Positions 45,875 through 54,953 of a stretch of 64,000 nucleotides of DNA are shown here, one piece after another. Under the pieces are notes generated by a model. The model had not been told where the DNA came from. It searched no databases and saw only the letters and a list, made by a program, of their open reading frames with translations. Source of the stretch: Comamonas serinivorans (GTDB lineage Bacteria > Pseudomonadota > Gammaproteobacteria > Burkholderiales > Burkholderiaceae_C); NCBI RefSeq assembly GCF_002158865.1, contig NZ_CP021455.1:248001-312000 (forward strand), in the 5' to 3' direction. The first letter of the stretch is position 1. The number at the start of each line of letters is the position of its first letter. The position numbers were made by a program, and so were the translations under genes.

Positions 45875-46098
45875 GGTGAGGGGCCAGGTGGTGGAGGTGG
45901 CGCACAGTCACGCCAAACCCAAAGTGTACGGATTAACGACAAAACGTTAAAAAATGCACAGTTCCACGAGGTGCACGCGTGACAGACGCTCGGTGCCTGT
46001 CGGGCAGGCTGGCGGGTGAATGGCCATGGCACCCGCGCCGGCTGGTCTGAATGCGGGCTGCGCCGGCCTTGACCCACAGCGCGTTCGCCGATTCGCCT

Positions 46099-47358
46099 TC
46101 AGTCGACGATGGCCTGGTTCACGAGGTTGCGCATGATGATGCGGTAGGGCACGCGCATGGCGGTGGATTGCATCATCAGCACGGCGAACAGCTCTTCCTG
46201 CGGATCGACCCAGAAGTAGGTGCCGTAGATCCCGCTCCACGAAAAGTCACCCACGCTGCCCGGCAGCGGGTTCAGGCCCGGTGCGGTGCGCACCGCAAAG
46301 CCCAGGCCAAAGCCCTGGCCCATCTCGGCGCTGGGCAGGTGCGAGCCGAAGAACGACATCTCCGGGCCCATGGCGATGCCGGGGTGCAGGTGGTTGCTGG
46401 TCATCAGCGCCACGGTCTTGCGCGACAGCAGGCGCACGCCGTCCAGTTCGCCGCCGTTGAGCCAGAACTGGCACAGGCGGGCGTAGTCGGCCATGGTGCT
46501 CACCATGCCGCCGCCGCCCGATTTGAAGGCCAGGTCGTCCGTGGGCTTGGGGATGGGGGGCAGCTGCAGGTTGGGGCCCTCGGGCTGCGGGTAGGCCGAG
46601 CGCGAGGCCTGGCTGGCGGGGGCCGAGAAGCCGGTGTCCACCAGCCGCAGCGGGCCGGCGATGTGCTCGGCCACGAATTCATCCAGCCCCTGGCCGGAGA
46701 CCACCTCGACGATGCGACCCAGCACGTCGGTGGACACGCTGTACTCCCAGGCGGCGCCCGGCTGGTGCAGCAGCGGCAGTTGCGCCAGCTTGGTCACGAA
46801 CTCGGCGTTGGTGTCGCCATGCCGGCCGACCTTGGCCTGGTTGTAGGCCTGCTTGATGGGGTGGTTGCCGGTGAAGCCGTAGACCAGGCCCGAGGTGTGG
46901 CGCAGCAGGTCCTGCACCGTCATCGAGCGCTTGAGCGGCACGCGGTTGAGCGTCAGCGTGCCATCGTCGGCCGTGACCAGCTGGCCCACGGTCAGTTGCG
47001 CGAACTCGGGCAGGTACTGCTCCACAGGGTCGGAGGTGGCCAGCTTGCCCTGCTCGACCAGCATCATGATGGCCAGCGAGGTGATGGGCTTGCTCATGGA
47101 GGCGATGCGGAACAGCGCGTCGGCCGTCATGGGGGCGCCCGATTGCGGGTCGCGCAGGCCGAAGCACTGCTCGTAGGCCACCTGGCCGCGCCGCGCGACC
47201 CAGACCACGGCGCCCGGGATCTCGCCCTCGTCCACCCCTTGCTGCATGCGGGCTGTGAGGCGGGCCAGGCGTTCGCTGGACAGGCCGACGGCTTCGGGTC
47301 GGGCCCGGGGCAGGGCAGGGGGCGTGGCGGAACGGTGCGCCGTGGCGGTGGGGCTCAT
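46099..47358 (-). CDS. Beta-lactamase-fold serine hydrolase (class C/EstB-like)
   Basis: 419 residues. The catalytic SxxK is 'FRIASMSKPITSLAIMMLVE'. The Tyr motif is 'AWEYSVSTDVLGRIVEVVSG' (YSx). The third motif is less obvious near 'DFSWSGIYGTYFWVDP'. No signal peptide is seen, so it is more likely a cytoplasmic esterase of the EstB type than a resistance enzyme; such proteins hydrolyse short esters or act as D-aminopeptidase-like hydrolases. ATG 47358 has TGGAGAA upstream; the frame to 47469 is an unlikely extension. It runs leftward and stands alone, with a GTAT-52 repeat upstream. Confidence 0.9.
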   Translation of the reverse strand: MSPTATAHRSATPPALPRARPEAVGLSSERLARLTARMQQGVDEGEIPGAVVWVARRGQVAYEQCFGLRDPQSGAPMTADALFRIASMSKPITSLAIMMLVEQGKLATSDPVEQYLPEFAQLTVGQLVTADDGTLTLNRVPLKRSMTVQDLLRHTSGLVYGFTGNHPIKQAYNQAKVGRHGDTNAEFVTKLAQLPLLHQPGAAWEYSVSTDVLGRIVEVVSGQGLDEFVAEHIAGPLRLVDTGFSAPASQASRSAYPQPEGPNLQLPPIPKPTDDLAFKSGGGGMVSTMADYARLCQFWLNGGELDGVRLLSRKTVALMTSNHLHPGIAMGPEMSFFGSHLPSAEMGQGFGLGFAVRTAPGLNPLPGSVGDFSWSGIYGTYFWVDPQEELFAVLMMQSTAMRVPYRIIMRNLVNQAIVD

Positions 47359-47510
47359 GGGGATTCTCCAGATGAGGAACCGGCCATTGTTCGCCCAGGC
47401 GAGGGGCACACCTGTGCAGTGCGCGACAGCGGCGCGGGCGCCACGGTGGGCGGCTGCCGGGCGGTGCACAGCGGCGCAGCGTTCAGCGCAGGCGGTAAGG
47501 GGATTTTTGA

Positions 47511-47562
47511 GGAGTATGGGTCGCTTCTCGTTGGTTGAGAAACGAGAGGGTGAGCATACTGG
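47511..47562. repeat. GTAT-52 palindromic repeat, copy 16
   Basis: GGAGTAT and ATACTGG ends. The core is TTCTCGTT / AACGAGA instead of TTGCCGTT / AACGGCA: both sides changed together, a compensatory double pair. It lies about 150 nt upstream of the hydrolase start. Confidence 0.93.
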
Positions 47563-47701
47563 TGAAATCGGATGAGCGGCGTGCCGATGGCGCCGAACCG
47601 GGCCCGTGCGTTCCGCATGACGCCCTGCGGTGCGACGCCAGGGCGCATGCCGCCATCCAGTCCGGCAACCGCGTGCCCAAGCGCGTCGAGGCCCGTGCAG
47701 G

Positions 47702-48463
47702 TCAGCGCACGGCGCCGTCGACGAACACCTTGAGTTCGCCGGACTCGAACGGGATCCAGGTTTCGTTGCGGGTCAGCGGCGTGGTGGCGATGACGGCCAC
47801 GCGGTCGGTCGCCGTGGTCACCTGCTGGAAGTCCACCGACAGGTCCTCGTCGGCCAGCTGCGCGGTGTTGAACGGGTGCTGGCGCACGATGTAGCAGAGC
47901 TTGGTCGTGGCATGCGCCCACAGGGCTTCGCCGTTCGAGAGCAGGAAGTTGAAGGTGCCGAAGCGCGCGATGCGCGGGGCCAGCTCGCGCAGCGTCAGCG
48001 TCAGCTCATCGATGGGCGGCAGGCTGGCGTGCGACTTGGCCAGCTCCTGCATCAGCCAGCAGAAGGCCTGCTCGCTGTCGGTGCCGCCCACGGGGTGAAA
48101 GCCGGCGTGCAGGCGCGGCGCATAGCCGTGCAGGTCGCCGTTGTGGGCAAACACCCAGTAGCGGCCCCACAGCTCGCGCACGAAGGGGTGGCAGTTCTCC
48201 AGCATCACCTTGCCGTAGGTGGCCTTGCGGATGTGCGAGATGACGTTGCGGCTCTGGATGGGGTAGTTGCGCACGAAGTCGGCCAGGCGCGAGCTGCAGG
48301 CGGGCTCCACGTCGACGAACTGGCGCACGCCCGCACCCTCGAAAAACGCGATGCCCCAGCCGTCCGCGTGGTGGTCGGTGCGGCCGCCACGCTGCGCGAA
48401 CCCCGCAAAGCTGAAGGTCACGTCGGTGGGCGTGTTGCAGTTCATTCCCAATAGCTGGCACAT
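47702..48463 (-). CDS. Class II glutamine amidotransferase (YafJ-like)
   Basis: 253 residues. Cys2 is the N-terminal nucleophile ('MCQLLGMNCNTPTDVTFSFA'), so the start at 48463 is fixed by the required mature Cys; the upstream frame adds only six residues. Further amidotransferase motifs are 'GRTDHHADGWGIAFFEG', 'SHIRKATYGKVMLENCHPFV', 'WVFAHNGDLHGY' and 'GGTDSEQAFCWLMQE'. Family members hydrolyse glutamine, and many lack a fused synthetase; E. coli YafJ is of unknown physiological role. Cytoplasmic. Confidence 0.92.
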   Translation of the reverse strand: MCQLLGMNCNTPTDVTFSFAGFAQRGGRTDHHADGWGIAFFEGAGVRQFVDVEPACSSRLADFVRNYPIQSRNVISHIRKATYGKVMLENCHPFVRELWGRYWVFAHNGDLHGYAPRLHAGFHPVGGTDSEQAFCWLMQELAKSHASLPPIDELTLTLRELAPRIARFGTFNFLLSNGEALWAHATTKLCYIVRQHPFNTAQLADEDLSVDFQQVTTATDRVAVIATTPLTRNETWIPFESGELKVFVDGAVR

Positions 48464-48609
48464 GCGGGCATTGTGGCGCAAGCGCGCCGGTCACCTGGCG
48501 CCGGTGGGCGGTTGGGCCGGGTCTGCCCGGCACAAGCGTGCGATGGTGCGCAGCGGCCGACCCACGGTGGCGCCACTGCCCCTGCATGACCCGCCCAGCG
48601 GGTGGCCCG

Positions 48610-48852
48610 TCAGCGGGTGGGGGTGGGCGGGGTGGCCAGCAGCCGCTGGGCGCAGGCGGCGCACACGCACTGGTCGCCCGGCAGGTCCGCGGGCAGGGCG
48701 GGCGCCAGCTGGCCGGTCCAGTCGGCGCTCATGCACCAGCAGGGCGCGGCGCTGCCTGGGGCCATGGCGCAGGCGTTGGACTGGCCGCACAGCGGGCAGG
48801 TCTGGGCCCGGTTCAGCGCCGGGGGCGGGGTGAGGGTGCTGCGGGGGTGCAT
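48610..48852 (-). CDS. Small Cys-rich CWC-type protein
   Basis: 80 residues with the cysteine-rich CWC pattern: 'CPLCGQSNACAMAPGS', 'PCWCMSADW', then 'QCVCAACAQRLL'. Eight cysteines arranged in CxxC and CxC pairs suggest a zinc or iron-sulfur binding knuckle. Function of the family is unknown. ATG 48852 is only 8 nt from GTAT-52 copy 17, so any leader RNA from upstream would contain the palindrome next to the start codon; no clear SD motif separates them. Confidence 0.8.
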   Translation of the reverse strand: MHPRSTLTPPPALNRAQTCPLCGQSNACAMAPGSAAPCWCMSADWTGQLAPALPADLPGDQCVCAACAQRLLATPPTPTR

Positions 48853-48860
48853 GGTGAAGG

Positions 48861-48912
48861 TCAGTATGGGTCTATTGTCGTTGCTGATGCGACGGGAGCG
48901 CACTCATACTGC
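48861..48912. repeat. GTAT-52 palindromic repeat, copy 17
   Basis: TCAGTAT and ATACTGC ends. The core TTGTCGTT / GACGGGAG keeps pairing by a wobble at one position. It lies between two leftward small genes: 12 nt after the stop of the upstream one, 8 nt before the start of the downstream one. Confidence 0.88.
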
Positions 48913-48924
48913 TTGTCGTTCGGG

Positions 48925-49212
48925 TCAACGCATGCCGCGCTTGCCGGAGGCTCCTTGCAGGGCGCCGGCGACCTTGCCGAGGGTGCCCGCATTCCGGGCG
49001 GCGCGGCCCAGCAGCGCGGCGGCCACGCCGCCCTTGACCAGCCCGCTCAGCATCGAGCGGCTTTTGCCGGCCGACAGCAGCAGCAGCGCGCCCGCGCCCA
49101 GGGCCAGTGCGTCCAGCACGGCGCCGGTCTTGCCGCCCGGGTGGGGCGGTGCAATGGGTTGGCCGTCACGGTCGAAGATGACGTCGCGGGTCTCGTCGGG
49201 GCTGGGGCGCAT
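48925..49212 (-). CDS. Small hypothetical membrane-associated protein
   Basis: 95 residues. N-terminal hydrophilic part 'PSPDETRDVIFDRDGQPIAP', then a hydrophobic alanine/leucine/glycine stretch ('LDALALGAGALLLLSAGKSR', 'LVKGGVAAALLGRAARNAGT'). This could form one or two short membrane helices or a glycine-zipper-like element. ATG 49212 follows GGAGACC. The family is not recognised. Probably co-transcribed with the CWC-type gene downstream, with GTAT-52 copy 17 between them. Confidence 0.65.
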   Translation of the reverse strand: MRPSPDETRDVIFDRDGQPIAPPHPGGKTGAVLDALALGAGALLLLSAGKSRSMLSGLVKGGVAAALLGRAARNAGTLGKVAGALQGASGKRGMR

Positions 49213-49312
49213 GGGCGGTCTCCGGGTGAAGGGAAGTGACCCGCCAGTGTAGGCAAACCCCGGTGCCGGCACGGCGGCTGGGGTTTGATTCGGTCGTTGG
49301 CGTGGCCGCGCG

Positions 49313-50581
49313 TCAGCCCGGCGGCGGGCCGTCGGCCTGTGGCAGCAACGCAAACGCCAGCGCGCCCAGCGCCAGCATCACGGCCACGGTCAGCAAGGCC
49401 GCTTCAAAGGTCTCCACACCGTGCGCCGCGGCCCAGGTGCTGACCACGCCGGTCAGCCACTGCATGAAGGCCACGCCCAGGAACATGCTGGTGTTGAGCA
49501 AGGCCATGGCGCGGCCCGTCAGCGCGGCCGGGTAGGCGCTCTTCACGTAGGCGTACTGCCACACGCCGTAGCCGGCCAGGTAGCCATAGCTGATGGCCGC
49601 CGCCATGTCGAACCACTTGGACTTGGCCACCGCCATGATGGCGAAGGCCACGGCGCCGAACAGCGCCAGCCCCACCATGTAGCGCGTGCGCTTGCGGCCG
49701 CCGGGGTCCAGCCGGCCGAACATGGCCGGCCCCACCAGGTTGCCCACGGTCATGATGAGGGCCACGTTGCCCGCCGCGATCAGCGACAGGCCGTGCCGCT
49801 CCTGCAGCAGCGGCCCCAGCCACAGGCCGCGCAGCGTGATGAAGGCCGCGTACGACACCAGCGCAAAGCACAGCAGCCCGGCCGTGTGCGGCATGCGCAG
49901 CAGCGGCAGCAGCTCGCGCACGGCCTTCAGAAAGCCGGGCCGCTCGCCCGTGGCGCTGACCGGCGCAGGCGCCGCGCCCTTGGAGCGTACGAGGAGGTAG
50001 ATCAAGGCGGTGGACGTTGCCGCGATGCCGGTGAGCGCCCAATACCCGGCCCGCCAGTCCCACTGCTCGACGATGAAGGCCAGCGGCGTGCCGGTGAACA
50101 GGATGCCCAGGCTCGCGAAGCTCATGCACAGGCCCGACAGCGCGGTGAAGCGGGCGCTCTCGAATTCGCGAGCGATGAACACCGTGCAGGCCAGGAACGC
50201 CGGCGCGCAGCCCAGGCCGATCAGGCCCTGGCCCAGCAGCAGCGCGGTGTACGACTGCGCAGTGGCACAGACCACGGCCCCGACCACGGCCCAGGGCGCC
50301 GCGCACAGCACCGTGCGGCGCGGCCCGTAGACGTCGATGGCCACGCCCATGGCCAGCTGCGTGAGGCCGAAGGTGAGGTGAAAGGCCGCCGACCAGGCGC
50401 CCATCATCTGCGTGGTGAGGCCGAACTCCTGCGTCAGCGGCAGGCCCAGGATGGAGCCCACGGTGCGGAACGCCTGGCTGACGGCAAAGCCGCTGGCCAG
50501 CACGAACAGCATGGCCAGGGGGCTGATGCGCATCGCGGCGGGGCCGAGGGCTGGCGAAGGACGGGGATCGGGGCTGGACAT
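49313..50581 (-). CDS. MFS transporter
   Basis: 422 residues with 12 hydrophobic helices. 'LAMLFVLASGFAVSQAFRTV' opens helix 1; the helix 2-3 loop is 'MGVAIDVYGPRRTVLCAAPW' (motif A variant D-x-x-GxRR); 'YGYLAGYGVWQYAYVKSAYP' lies in the second half. It resembles nitrate/oxalate-formate style or general organic-anion MFS proteins, but the substrate is not determined. ATG 50581 is chosen because the sequence beyond runs into G+C-rich tandem repeats. Confidence 0.9.
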   Translation of the reverse strand: MSSPDPRPSPALGPAAMRISPLAMLFVLASGFAVSQAFRTVGSILGLPLTQEFGLTTQMMGAWSAAFHLTFGLTQLAMGVAIDVYGPRRTVLCAAPWAVVGAVVCATAQSYTALLLGQGLIGLGCAPAFLACTVFIAREFESARFTALSGLCMSFASLGILFTGTPLAFIVEQWDWRAGYWALTGIAATSTALIYLLVRSKGAAPAPVSATGERPGFLKAVRELLPLLRMPHTAGLLCFALVSYAAFITLRGLWLGPLLQERHGLSLIAAGNVALIMTVGNLVGPAMFGRLDPGGRKRTRYMVGLALFGAVAFAIMAVAKSKWFDMAAAISYGYLAGYGVWQYAYVKSAYPAALTGRAMALLNTSMFLGVAFMQWLTGVVSTWAAAHGVETFEAALLTVAVMLALGALAFALLPQADGPPPG

Positions 50582-50649
50582 GGCAGGGCGAGTGTGCCGC
50601 ATGCGCCCCGCGCCGACACGCGCGGCCAGACGCCCGCGGAACAACATGG

Positions 50650-51140
50650 GGCCCCCACGCTCCCCTGCGCTGCGCGCATGGTGCGCTGCCCCTGACCGGG
50701 CGTCCCCCAAGGGGGCTGGCCTGGCTCGGGGCGGCCCTTCGCGGCGGCCGGGCCCCCACGCTCCCCTGCGCTGCGCGCATGGTGCGCTGCCCCTGACCGG
50801 GCGTCCCCCAAGGGGGCTGGCCTGGCTCGGGGCGGCCCTTCGCGGCGGCCGGGGCCCCCACGCTCCCCTGCGCTGCGCGCATGGTGCGCTGCCCCTGACC
50901 GGGCGTCCCCCAAGGGGGCTGACCTGGCTTGGGGCGGCTCTTCGCGGCGGCCGGGGCCCCCACGCTCCCCTGCGCTGCGCGCATGGTCCGCTGCCCCCCA
51001 AGGGGGCTGGCCTTGCTCGGGAGCGGCCCTTCGCGGCGGCCGGGCCCCGCGCTGCCCTGTGCTGTGCGCATGGTCCGCTGCCGCTGACTGGGTAGCCCTC
51101 GAGGATTGGCTGGCTCGGTGTGGCCTTTCGCGGCAGCCGG
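50650..51140. repeat. Tandem array of a ~101-bp G+C-rich unit, nearly five copies
   Basis: Units begin with GGGCCCCCAC at 50650, 50751, 50852 and 50954, with a degenerate fifth from 51042. Each contains 'ctgcgctgcgcgcatggt', the palindrome ccccc-aa-ggggg and 'ggcggcccttcgcggcggcc'. Units 1-3 are almost identical; unit 4 has a small internal deletion and unit 5 is decayed. A related single unit is at 59743-59845. Such stretches are common between genes in Comamonadaceae; here they lie between divergent MFS and Bug genes. Confidence 0.93.
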
Positions 51141-51410
51141 TGCGTGGTCATGGAGGGCGCACGGCTTGTGAAGCGCCGATGTTCGTGGCTTGGCGGTGCC
51201 GCTGCGTCTCGATAGGGCAGGCCTGGCTCGGGATCGGCCTTGGCTGCGGCTTGGTCCTCGCGCTTGCGCGTGCGTCGTGCGGGTTCGCGGGCGCTGTCGA
51301 GCTGGTTTCGCGTGGCCAGGTGAACGGCGATGTCGCTTGGGCGGTCGGTGGGGGCGGCAAGCTGCGGGATGATGGGCACCGACCGAACGGCCACGCAAGA
51401 AGGAGACGAG
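51141..51410. other. Leader region of the Bug gene
   Basis: No gene. It should hold the promoter of the Bug receptor; AAGGAG at 51399-51404 is its ribosome binding site. Confidence 0.5.
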
Positions 51411-52427
51411 ATGGCACCCGATACCCTGGCAACTTCCCACGCCGTGCGCGGCGGCTGGCGGCGACGCACGCTGGCGCTGTCGCTCGCAGCCTGCGCCCTG
51501 GGCCTGCCCCTGGCGGGCCAGGCGGCCGATGCCTGGCCGACCAAGCCCATCCAGCTGCTGATTCCCTACCCGCCGGGCGGCAGCACCGACCTCATCGCCC
51601 GCCCACTGTCCATCCGGCTGCAGGAGCGCCTGGGCCAGCCGGTGCTGCTGGAGTACAAACCCGGCGCGGGAGGTAGCGTGGCCAGCCAGGCCCTGGCGCG
51701 GTCCAAGCCCGATGGCTACACCTTCATCATGGTGTTGGCCGCGCACGCCATCAACGACAGCCTCTACCCCAAGCTGCCCTACAACACGCGCAAGGACTTC
51801 GCACCGGTGTCGCTGGTGGCCAACCTGCCCATGATCGTGGCCGGCAGCAAGTCGCTCAAGGCCAGGACCATCCCCGAGCTGATCGCCGAGGCCAAGGCCA
51901 ACCCTGGCAAGCTGACCTTCGGCTCGGCCGGCAACGGCAACACCGGCCACCTGGCGGCCGAGCTGTTCAGCAGCATGGCCGGCATCAAGATGACCCACGT
52001 GCCGTTCAAGGGCAGCGCCGGCGTGGTCAATGCCATGCTGGCCGGCGAGATCGACCTGACTTTCGACTCCATCTCGACCTCGTGGCCCCACGTGAAGGAT
52101 GGCCGCATGAACGGCCTGGCCGTGACCAGCGCCCAGCGCTCGCCGCTGGCGCCCAACGTGCCCACGATGCAGGAGCAGGGCGTCAAGGGTTTCGACATCA
52201 ACGGCTGGTACGCCATCCTGGCGCCGGCCGGCACGCCCCCGGCCATCGTCGACCGCATGAGCCGCGAGATCGCCGCAGCCGTGGCCGAGCCGGCGCTCAA
52301 GGCCCAGCTCGCGGCCAGCGGTTACGTGCCCGTGGGCTCCACGCCCGAGCAGCTGGGGCAGCACATCGACGCCGAGATGGTGCGCTGGGCCAAGGTGGTC
52401 AAGGCCTCAGGTGCCAAGGTGGAGTGA
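51411..52427 (+). CDS. Bug-family tripartite tricarboxylate transporter receptor
   Basis: 338-residue periplasmic receptor. Signal region 'RRRTLALSLAACALGLPLAG' and the Bug core 'WPTKPIQLLIPYPPGGSTDL', 'VLLEYKPGAGGSVASQALAR', 'PDGYTFIMVLAAHAINDSLY', 'LTFGSAGNGNTGHLAAELFS' and 'THVPFKGSAGVVNAMLAGEI' are all clear. ATG 51411 is supported by AAGGAG 7 nt upstream. It is followed at 312 bp by a second receptor of the same family, and both head the lipid-type catabolic cluster. No TctA/TctB genes are near, so they must share membrane parts encoded elsewhere. Confidence 0.93.
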   Translation: MAPDTLATSHAVRGGWRRRTLALSLAACALGLPLAGQAADAWPTKPIQLLIPYPPGGSTDLIARPLSIRLQERLGQPVLLEYKPGAGGSVASQALARSKPDGYTFIMVLAAHAINDSLYPKLPYNTRKDFAPVSLVANLPMIVAGSKSLKARTIPELIAEAKANPGKLTFGSAGNGNTGHLAAELFSSMAGIKMTHVPFKGSAGVVNAMLAGEIDLTFDSISTSWPHVKDGRMNGLAVTSAQRSPLAPNVPTMQEQGVKGFDINGWYAILAPAGTPPAIVDRMSREIAAAVAEPALKAQLAASGYVPVGSTPEQLGQHIDAEMVRWAKVVKASGAKVE

Positions 52428-52739
52428 GCGGTGAGCGGCGCACCCCGCACGGGCGCCGACGTGATCGCTTATGCCACTGGGCGCCGGCCTGAGACTGCCG
52501 CGCACGCCGCCATAGCGGCGGCTCGCTGTGGCAGCTCAGGCTGGCGGCCCTGATCGGTGTCGGTGTGTGGGTTGTCCCGCACGTGACCTCGAGGGTGGTG
52601 CATGAGCATTTATGCCAATCGAGCGAGCGTTCAGGCAATTTCACCCCGGCGGGTCGCTGACCATACTTCGCGCATTTGGCACCCCCGTGGTGCCTGGTTT
52701 GCGTGGCACCGCGCCGGTGCCCAACTGGAGTGAACTTTC
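52428..52739. other. Intergenic region between two Bug genes
   Basis: 312 bp with no recognised gene. A CCGCC-ATAG-CGGCGG hairpin lies near 52509-52523. A CATACTT near 52662 is reminiscent of a GTAT-52 end but has no partner at the right distance. Confidence 0.4.
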
Positions 52740-53732
52740 ATGCGCAATGCACGCCGCAGTTTTCTGCATTGGACCCTGGCCGCGACCGTGGCTGGAACCG
52801 GCACCTTCGGTGCGTCGCTGGCCCACGCCCAGGCGGACTACCCCGCTGCGGGCAAGACCATCCGCCTCATCGTGCCGTATCCGGCTGGCGGCGGCACCGA
52901 CATCATCGCGCGCTCGCTGGGTGCCGAGCTGGGCCAGAACCTGAACGCGACGGTCATCGTCGAGAACAAGCCCGGCGCCAGCGGCATGCTGGGCAACACC
53001 CTGGTCGCCAAGTCGCCGGCCGATGGCTACACCATCCTGCTGGGCATCACGGCGCTGATCCAGGCGCCGGCGGTCTACCCCAAGGTGACCTACCAGGTGT
53101 CGGACTTCGCGCCCGTGTCGCTGATCGCCCGCTCCATGGACGTTTTCATGGTGCCGCGCTCGTCGGGCATCACCTCGCTGAAGGACTTCATCGCCAAGGC
53201 CAAGGCCGACAAGGGCATGAGCTTCGCCAGCTATGGCAACGCCACCTCGTCGCACTTCAACGGCGAGCAGTTCAAGCGTCAGGCGGGGGTGGACCTGGTG
53301 CACGCGCCGTATGCCGGTTCGGGTCCCGAGATGGCGGCTGTGCTGGGGGCTCAGGTGTCGTCGGCCTTCGTCGATGCCACGGCCATGAGCCCGCACCTGA
53401 AGTCGGACAAGCTGAACTTCCTGGCCGTGACCGGCACGCGCCGTCACCCCTCGCTGCCCAACGTGCCCACCTTCGGTGAGCTGGGCTTCAAGGGCCTGGA
53501 GGCCAACGGCTGGTTCGCCATGTTCGTGCCGGCCAAGACGCCGCAGCCCATCGTGGACAAGCTCTCGGCCGAGGTGCAGAAGATCGTCAAGACGCCGGCC
53601 ATGACCAAGCGTCTGGCCGACATGGGCCTGATGCCGGCCGGCTCCACGGCCAAGGAAATGGCCGAGGTCATCCAGAAGGACACGCCGCACTGGGCGGGCA
53701 TCGCCAAGACCGCGAACATCCAGATCGACTGA
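52740..53732 (+). CDS. Bug-family tripartite tricarboxylate transporter receptor
   Basis: 330 residues. The signal 'RRSFLHWTLAATVAGTGTFG' is followed by 'KTIRLIVPYPAGGGTDIIAR', 'VIVENKPGASGMLGNTLVAK', 'PADGYTILLGITALIQAPAV', 'DLVHAPYAGSGPEMAAVLGA' and 'FAMFVPAKTPQPIVDKLSAE'-like text. The thiolase gene starts 14 nt after its stop, so receptor and enzyme genes are in one operon. This argues that the ligand is the growth substrate degraded by the following pathway. Confidence 0.94.
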   Translation: MRNARRSFLHWTLAATVAGTGTFGASLAHAQADYPAAGKTIRLIVPYPAGGGTDIIARSLGAELGQNLNATVIVENKPGASGMLGNTLVAKSPADGYTILLGITALIQAPAVYPKVTYQVSDFAPVSLIARSMDVFMVPRSSGITSLKDFIAKAKADKGMSFASYGNATSSHFNGEQFKRQAGVDLVHAPYAGSGPEMAAVLGAQVSSAFVDATAMSPHLKSDKLNFLAVTGTRRHPSLPNVPTFGELGFKGLEANGWFAMFVPAKTPQPIVDKLSAEVQKIVKTPAMTKRLADMGLMPAGSTAKEMAEVIQKDTPHWAGIAKTANIQID

Positions 53733-53746
53733 GCAGGGCCGCACCC

Positions 53747-54937
53747 ATGAGCGCACAGGACGTGTATGTGATCGGTGTGGGCATGCTGCCCTTCACCAAG
53801 CCGGGCGCCAGTGCGCCGTACCACGAGATGGGCCGGGACGCGGCCCGGCTCGCGCTGCAGGACGCGGGCGTGCCCTACGACCGCGTGCGGCAGGCGTACG
53901 TGGGCTATGTCTATGGCGATTCGACCTGCGGCCAGGCGGCTGTCTATGGCGTCGGCCTGACCGGCATCCCGGTGTTCAACGTCAACAACAACTGCGCCAC
54001 CGGCTCGTCGGCGCTGTTCCTGGCGCGCCAGGCCGTGTCCAGCGGGGCGGTCGACTGCGCCCTGGCCCTGGGGTTCGAGCAGATGAACCCCGGCGCGCTC
54101 AAGGGCGCGTTCGACGACCGGCCCAGCCCCATGGCCCGCTTTGCCGGCGTCATGAACGAGCTGCAGGGCACCGACCCGCAGGCGCCGCGTGCGGCGCAGT
54201 TCTTCGGCGGCGCGGCGCGCGAGCACATGAAGCGCTTTGGCACGCGGGCCGACACCTTTGGCCGCATCTCGGTCAAGGCGCGCCAGCACGCCGCGCGCAA
54301 CCCGCTGGCCCTGTTCCGCCAGACGCTGACGCTGGAAGAGGTCATGGCCTCGGCCACGGTGTTCGACCCGCTCACGCGCTTTCAGTGCTGCCCGCCGACC
54401 TGTGGCGCCGCAGCGGCGGTGCTGTGCTCGGGCGACTTCGTCAAGCGGCATGGCCTCGAGGCCGCGGCCGTGCGCATCGCGGCCCAGGCCATGACCACCG
54501 ACACCGGCAGCACCTTCGACGACGGCGACATGCGCCGTGTGGTGGGTTACGACATGACGGCGGCGGCGGCCCGCCAGGTCTACGAGCAGGCCGGCATCGG
54601 CCCGGACGAACTCGATGTGGTGGAGTTGCACGACTGCTTCACCGCCAATGAACTCATCACCTACGAGGCCCTGGGCCTGACGCCCGAAGGCACGGCCGAG
54701 CAGTTCGTGCTGGACGGCGACAACACCTATGGCGGGCGTGTGGTGACCAACCCATCGGGAGGCCTGCTGTCCAAGGGCCACCCGCTGGGTGCGACCGGCC
54801 TGGCGCAATGCGCCGAGCTGGTCTGGCAGTTGCGGGGTACCGCACAGCAGCGCCAGGTGGAAGGCGCGCGGCTGGCCTTGCAGCACAACCTGGGGCTGGG
54901 CGGCGCCTGCGTCGTCACGCTCTACCAAAAAGGCTGA
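53747..54937 (+). CDS. Thiolase (lipid-transfer protein/SCP-x type)
   Basis: 396 residues. The nucleophile Cys is in 'FNVNNNCATGSSALFLARQA', and 'VDCALALGFEQMNPGALKGA' and the C-terminal 'NPSGGLLSKGHPLGATGLAQ' (catalytic His) plus 'LGLGGACVVTLYQKG' (second Cys) complete a working thiolase. The SCP-x/Ltp branch cleaves branched or bulky 3-ketoacyl-CoAs, as in steroid and isoprenoid side-chain breakdown. It follows the Bug gene with a 14-nt gap and precedes two MaoC hydratases, with GTAT-52 copy 18 in the gap. Confidence 0.93.
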   Translation: MSAQDVYVIGVGMLPFTKPGASAPYHEMGRDAARLALQDAGVPYDRVRQAYVGYVYGDSTCGQAAVYGVGLTGIPVFNVNNNCATGSSALFLARQAVSSGAVDCALALGFEQMNPGALKGAFDDRPSPMARFAGVMNELQGTDPQAPRAAQFFGGAAREHMKRFGTRADTFGRISVKARQHAARNPLALFRQTLTLEEVMASATVFDPLTRFQCCPPTCGAAAAVLCSGDFVKRHGLEAAAVRIAAQAMTTDTGSTFDDGDMRRVVGYDMTAAAARQVYEQAGIGPDELDVVELHDCFTANELITYEALGLTPEGTAEQFVLDGDNTYGGRVVTNPSGGLLSKGHPLGATGLAQCAELVWQLRGTAQQRQVEGARLALQHNLGLGGACVVTLYQKG

Positions 54938-54953
54938 AGGGTGGCATTGAATT

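Noticed and set aside
45920..45960. GTGTACGG...AACG...CGTT palindrome upstream of the CTERM surface protein as a GTAT-52 copy
   Set aside because: Different end sequences and spacing; likely promoter-region A+T-rich DNA.
48861..48903. Start of the CWC-type protein at 48903 inside a GTAT-52 copy
   Set aside because: The extension is encoded by the repeat and lacks an SD; ATG 48852 starts the recognisable protein.
49404..52364. Minus-strand frame of almost 1000 codons running through the MFS gene, the tandem repeats and the Bug gene
   Set aside because: Crosses unrelated loci; the repeated peptide text comes from the 101-bp DNA repeats.
52611..52667. TATGCC...CATACTT region before the second Bug gene
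   Set aside because: Ends are 3 nt too far apart and lack the GTAT left end; not counted as a family member.
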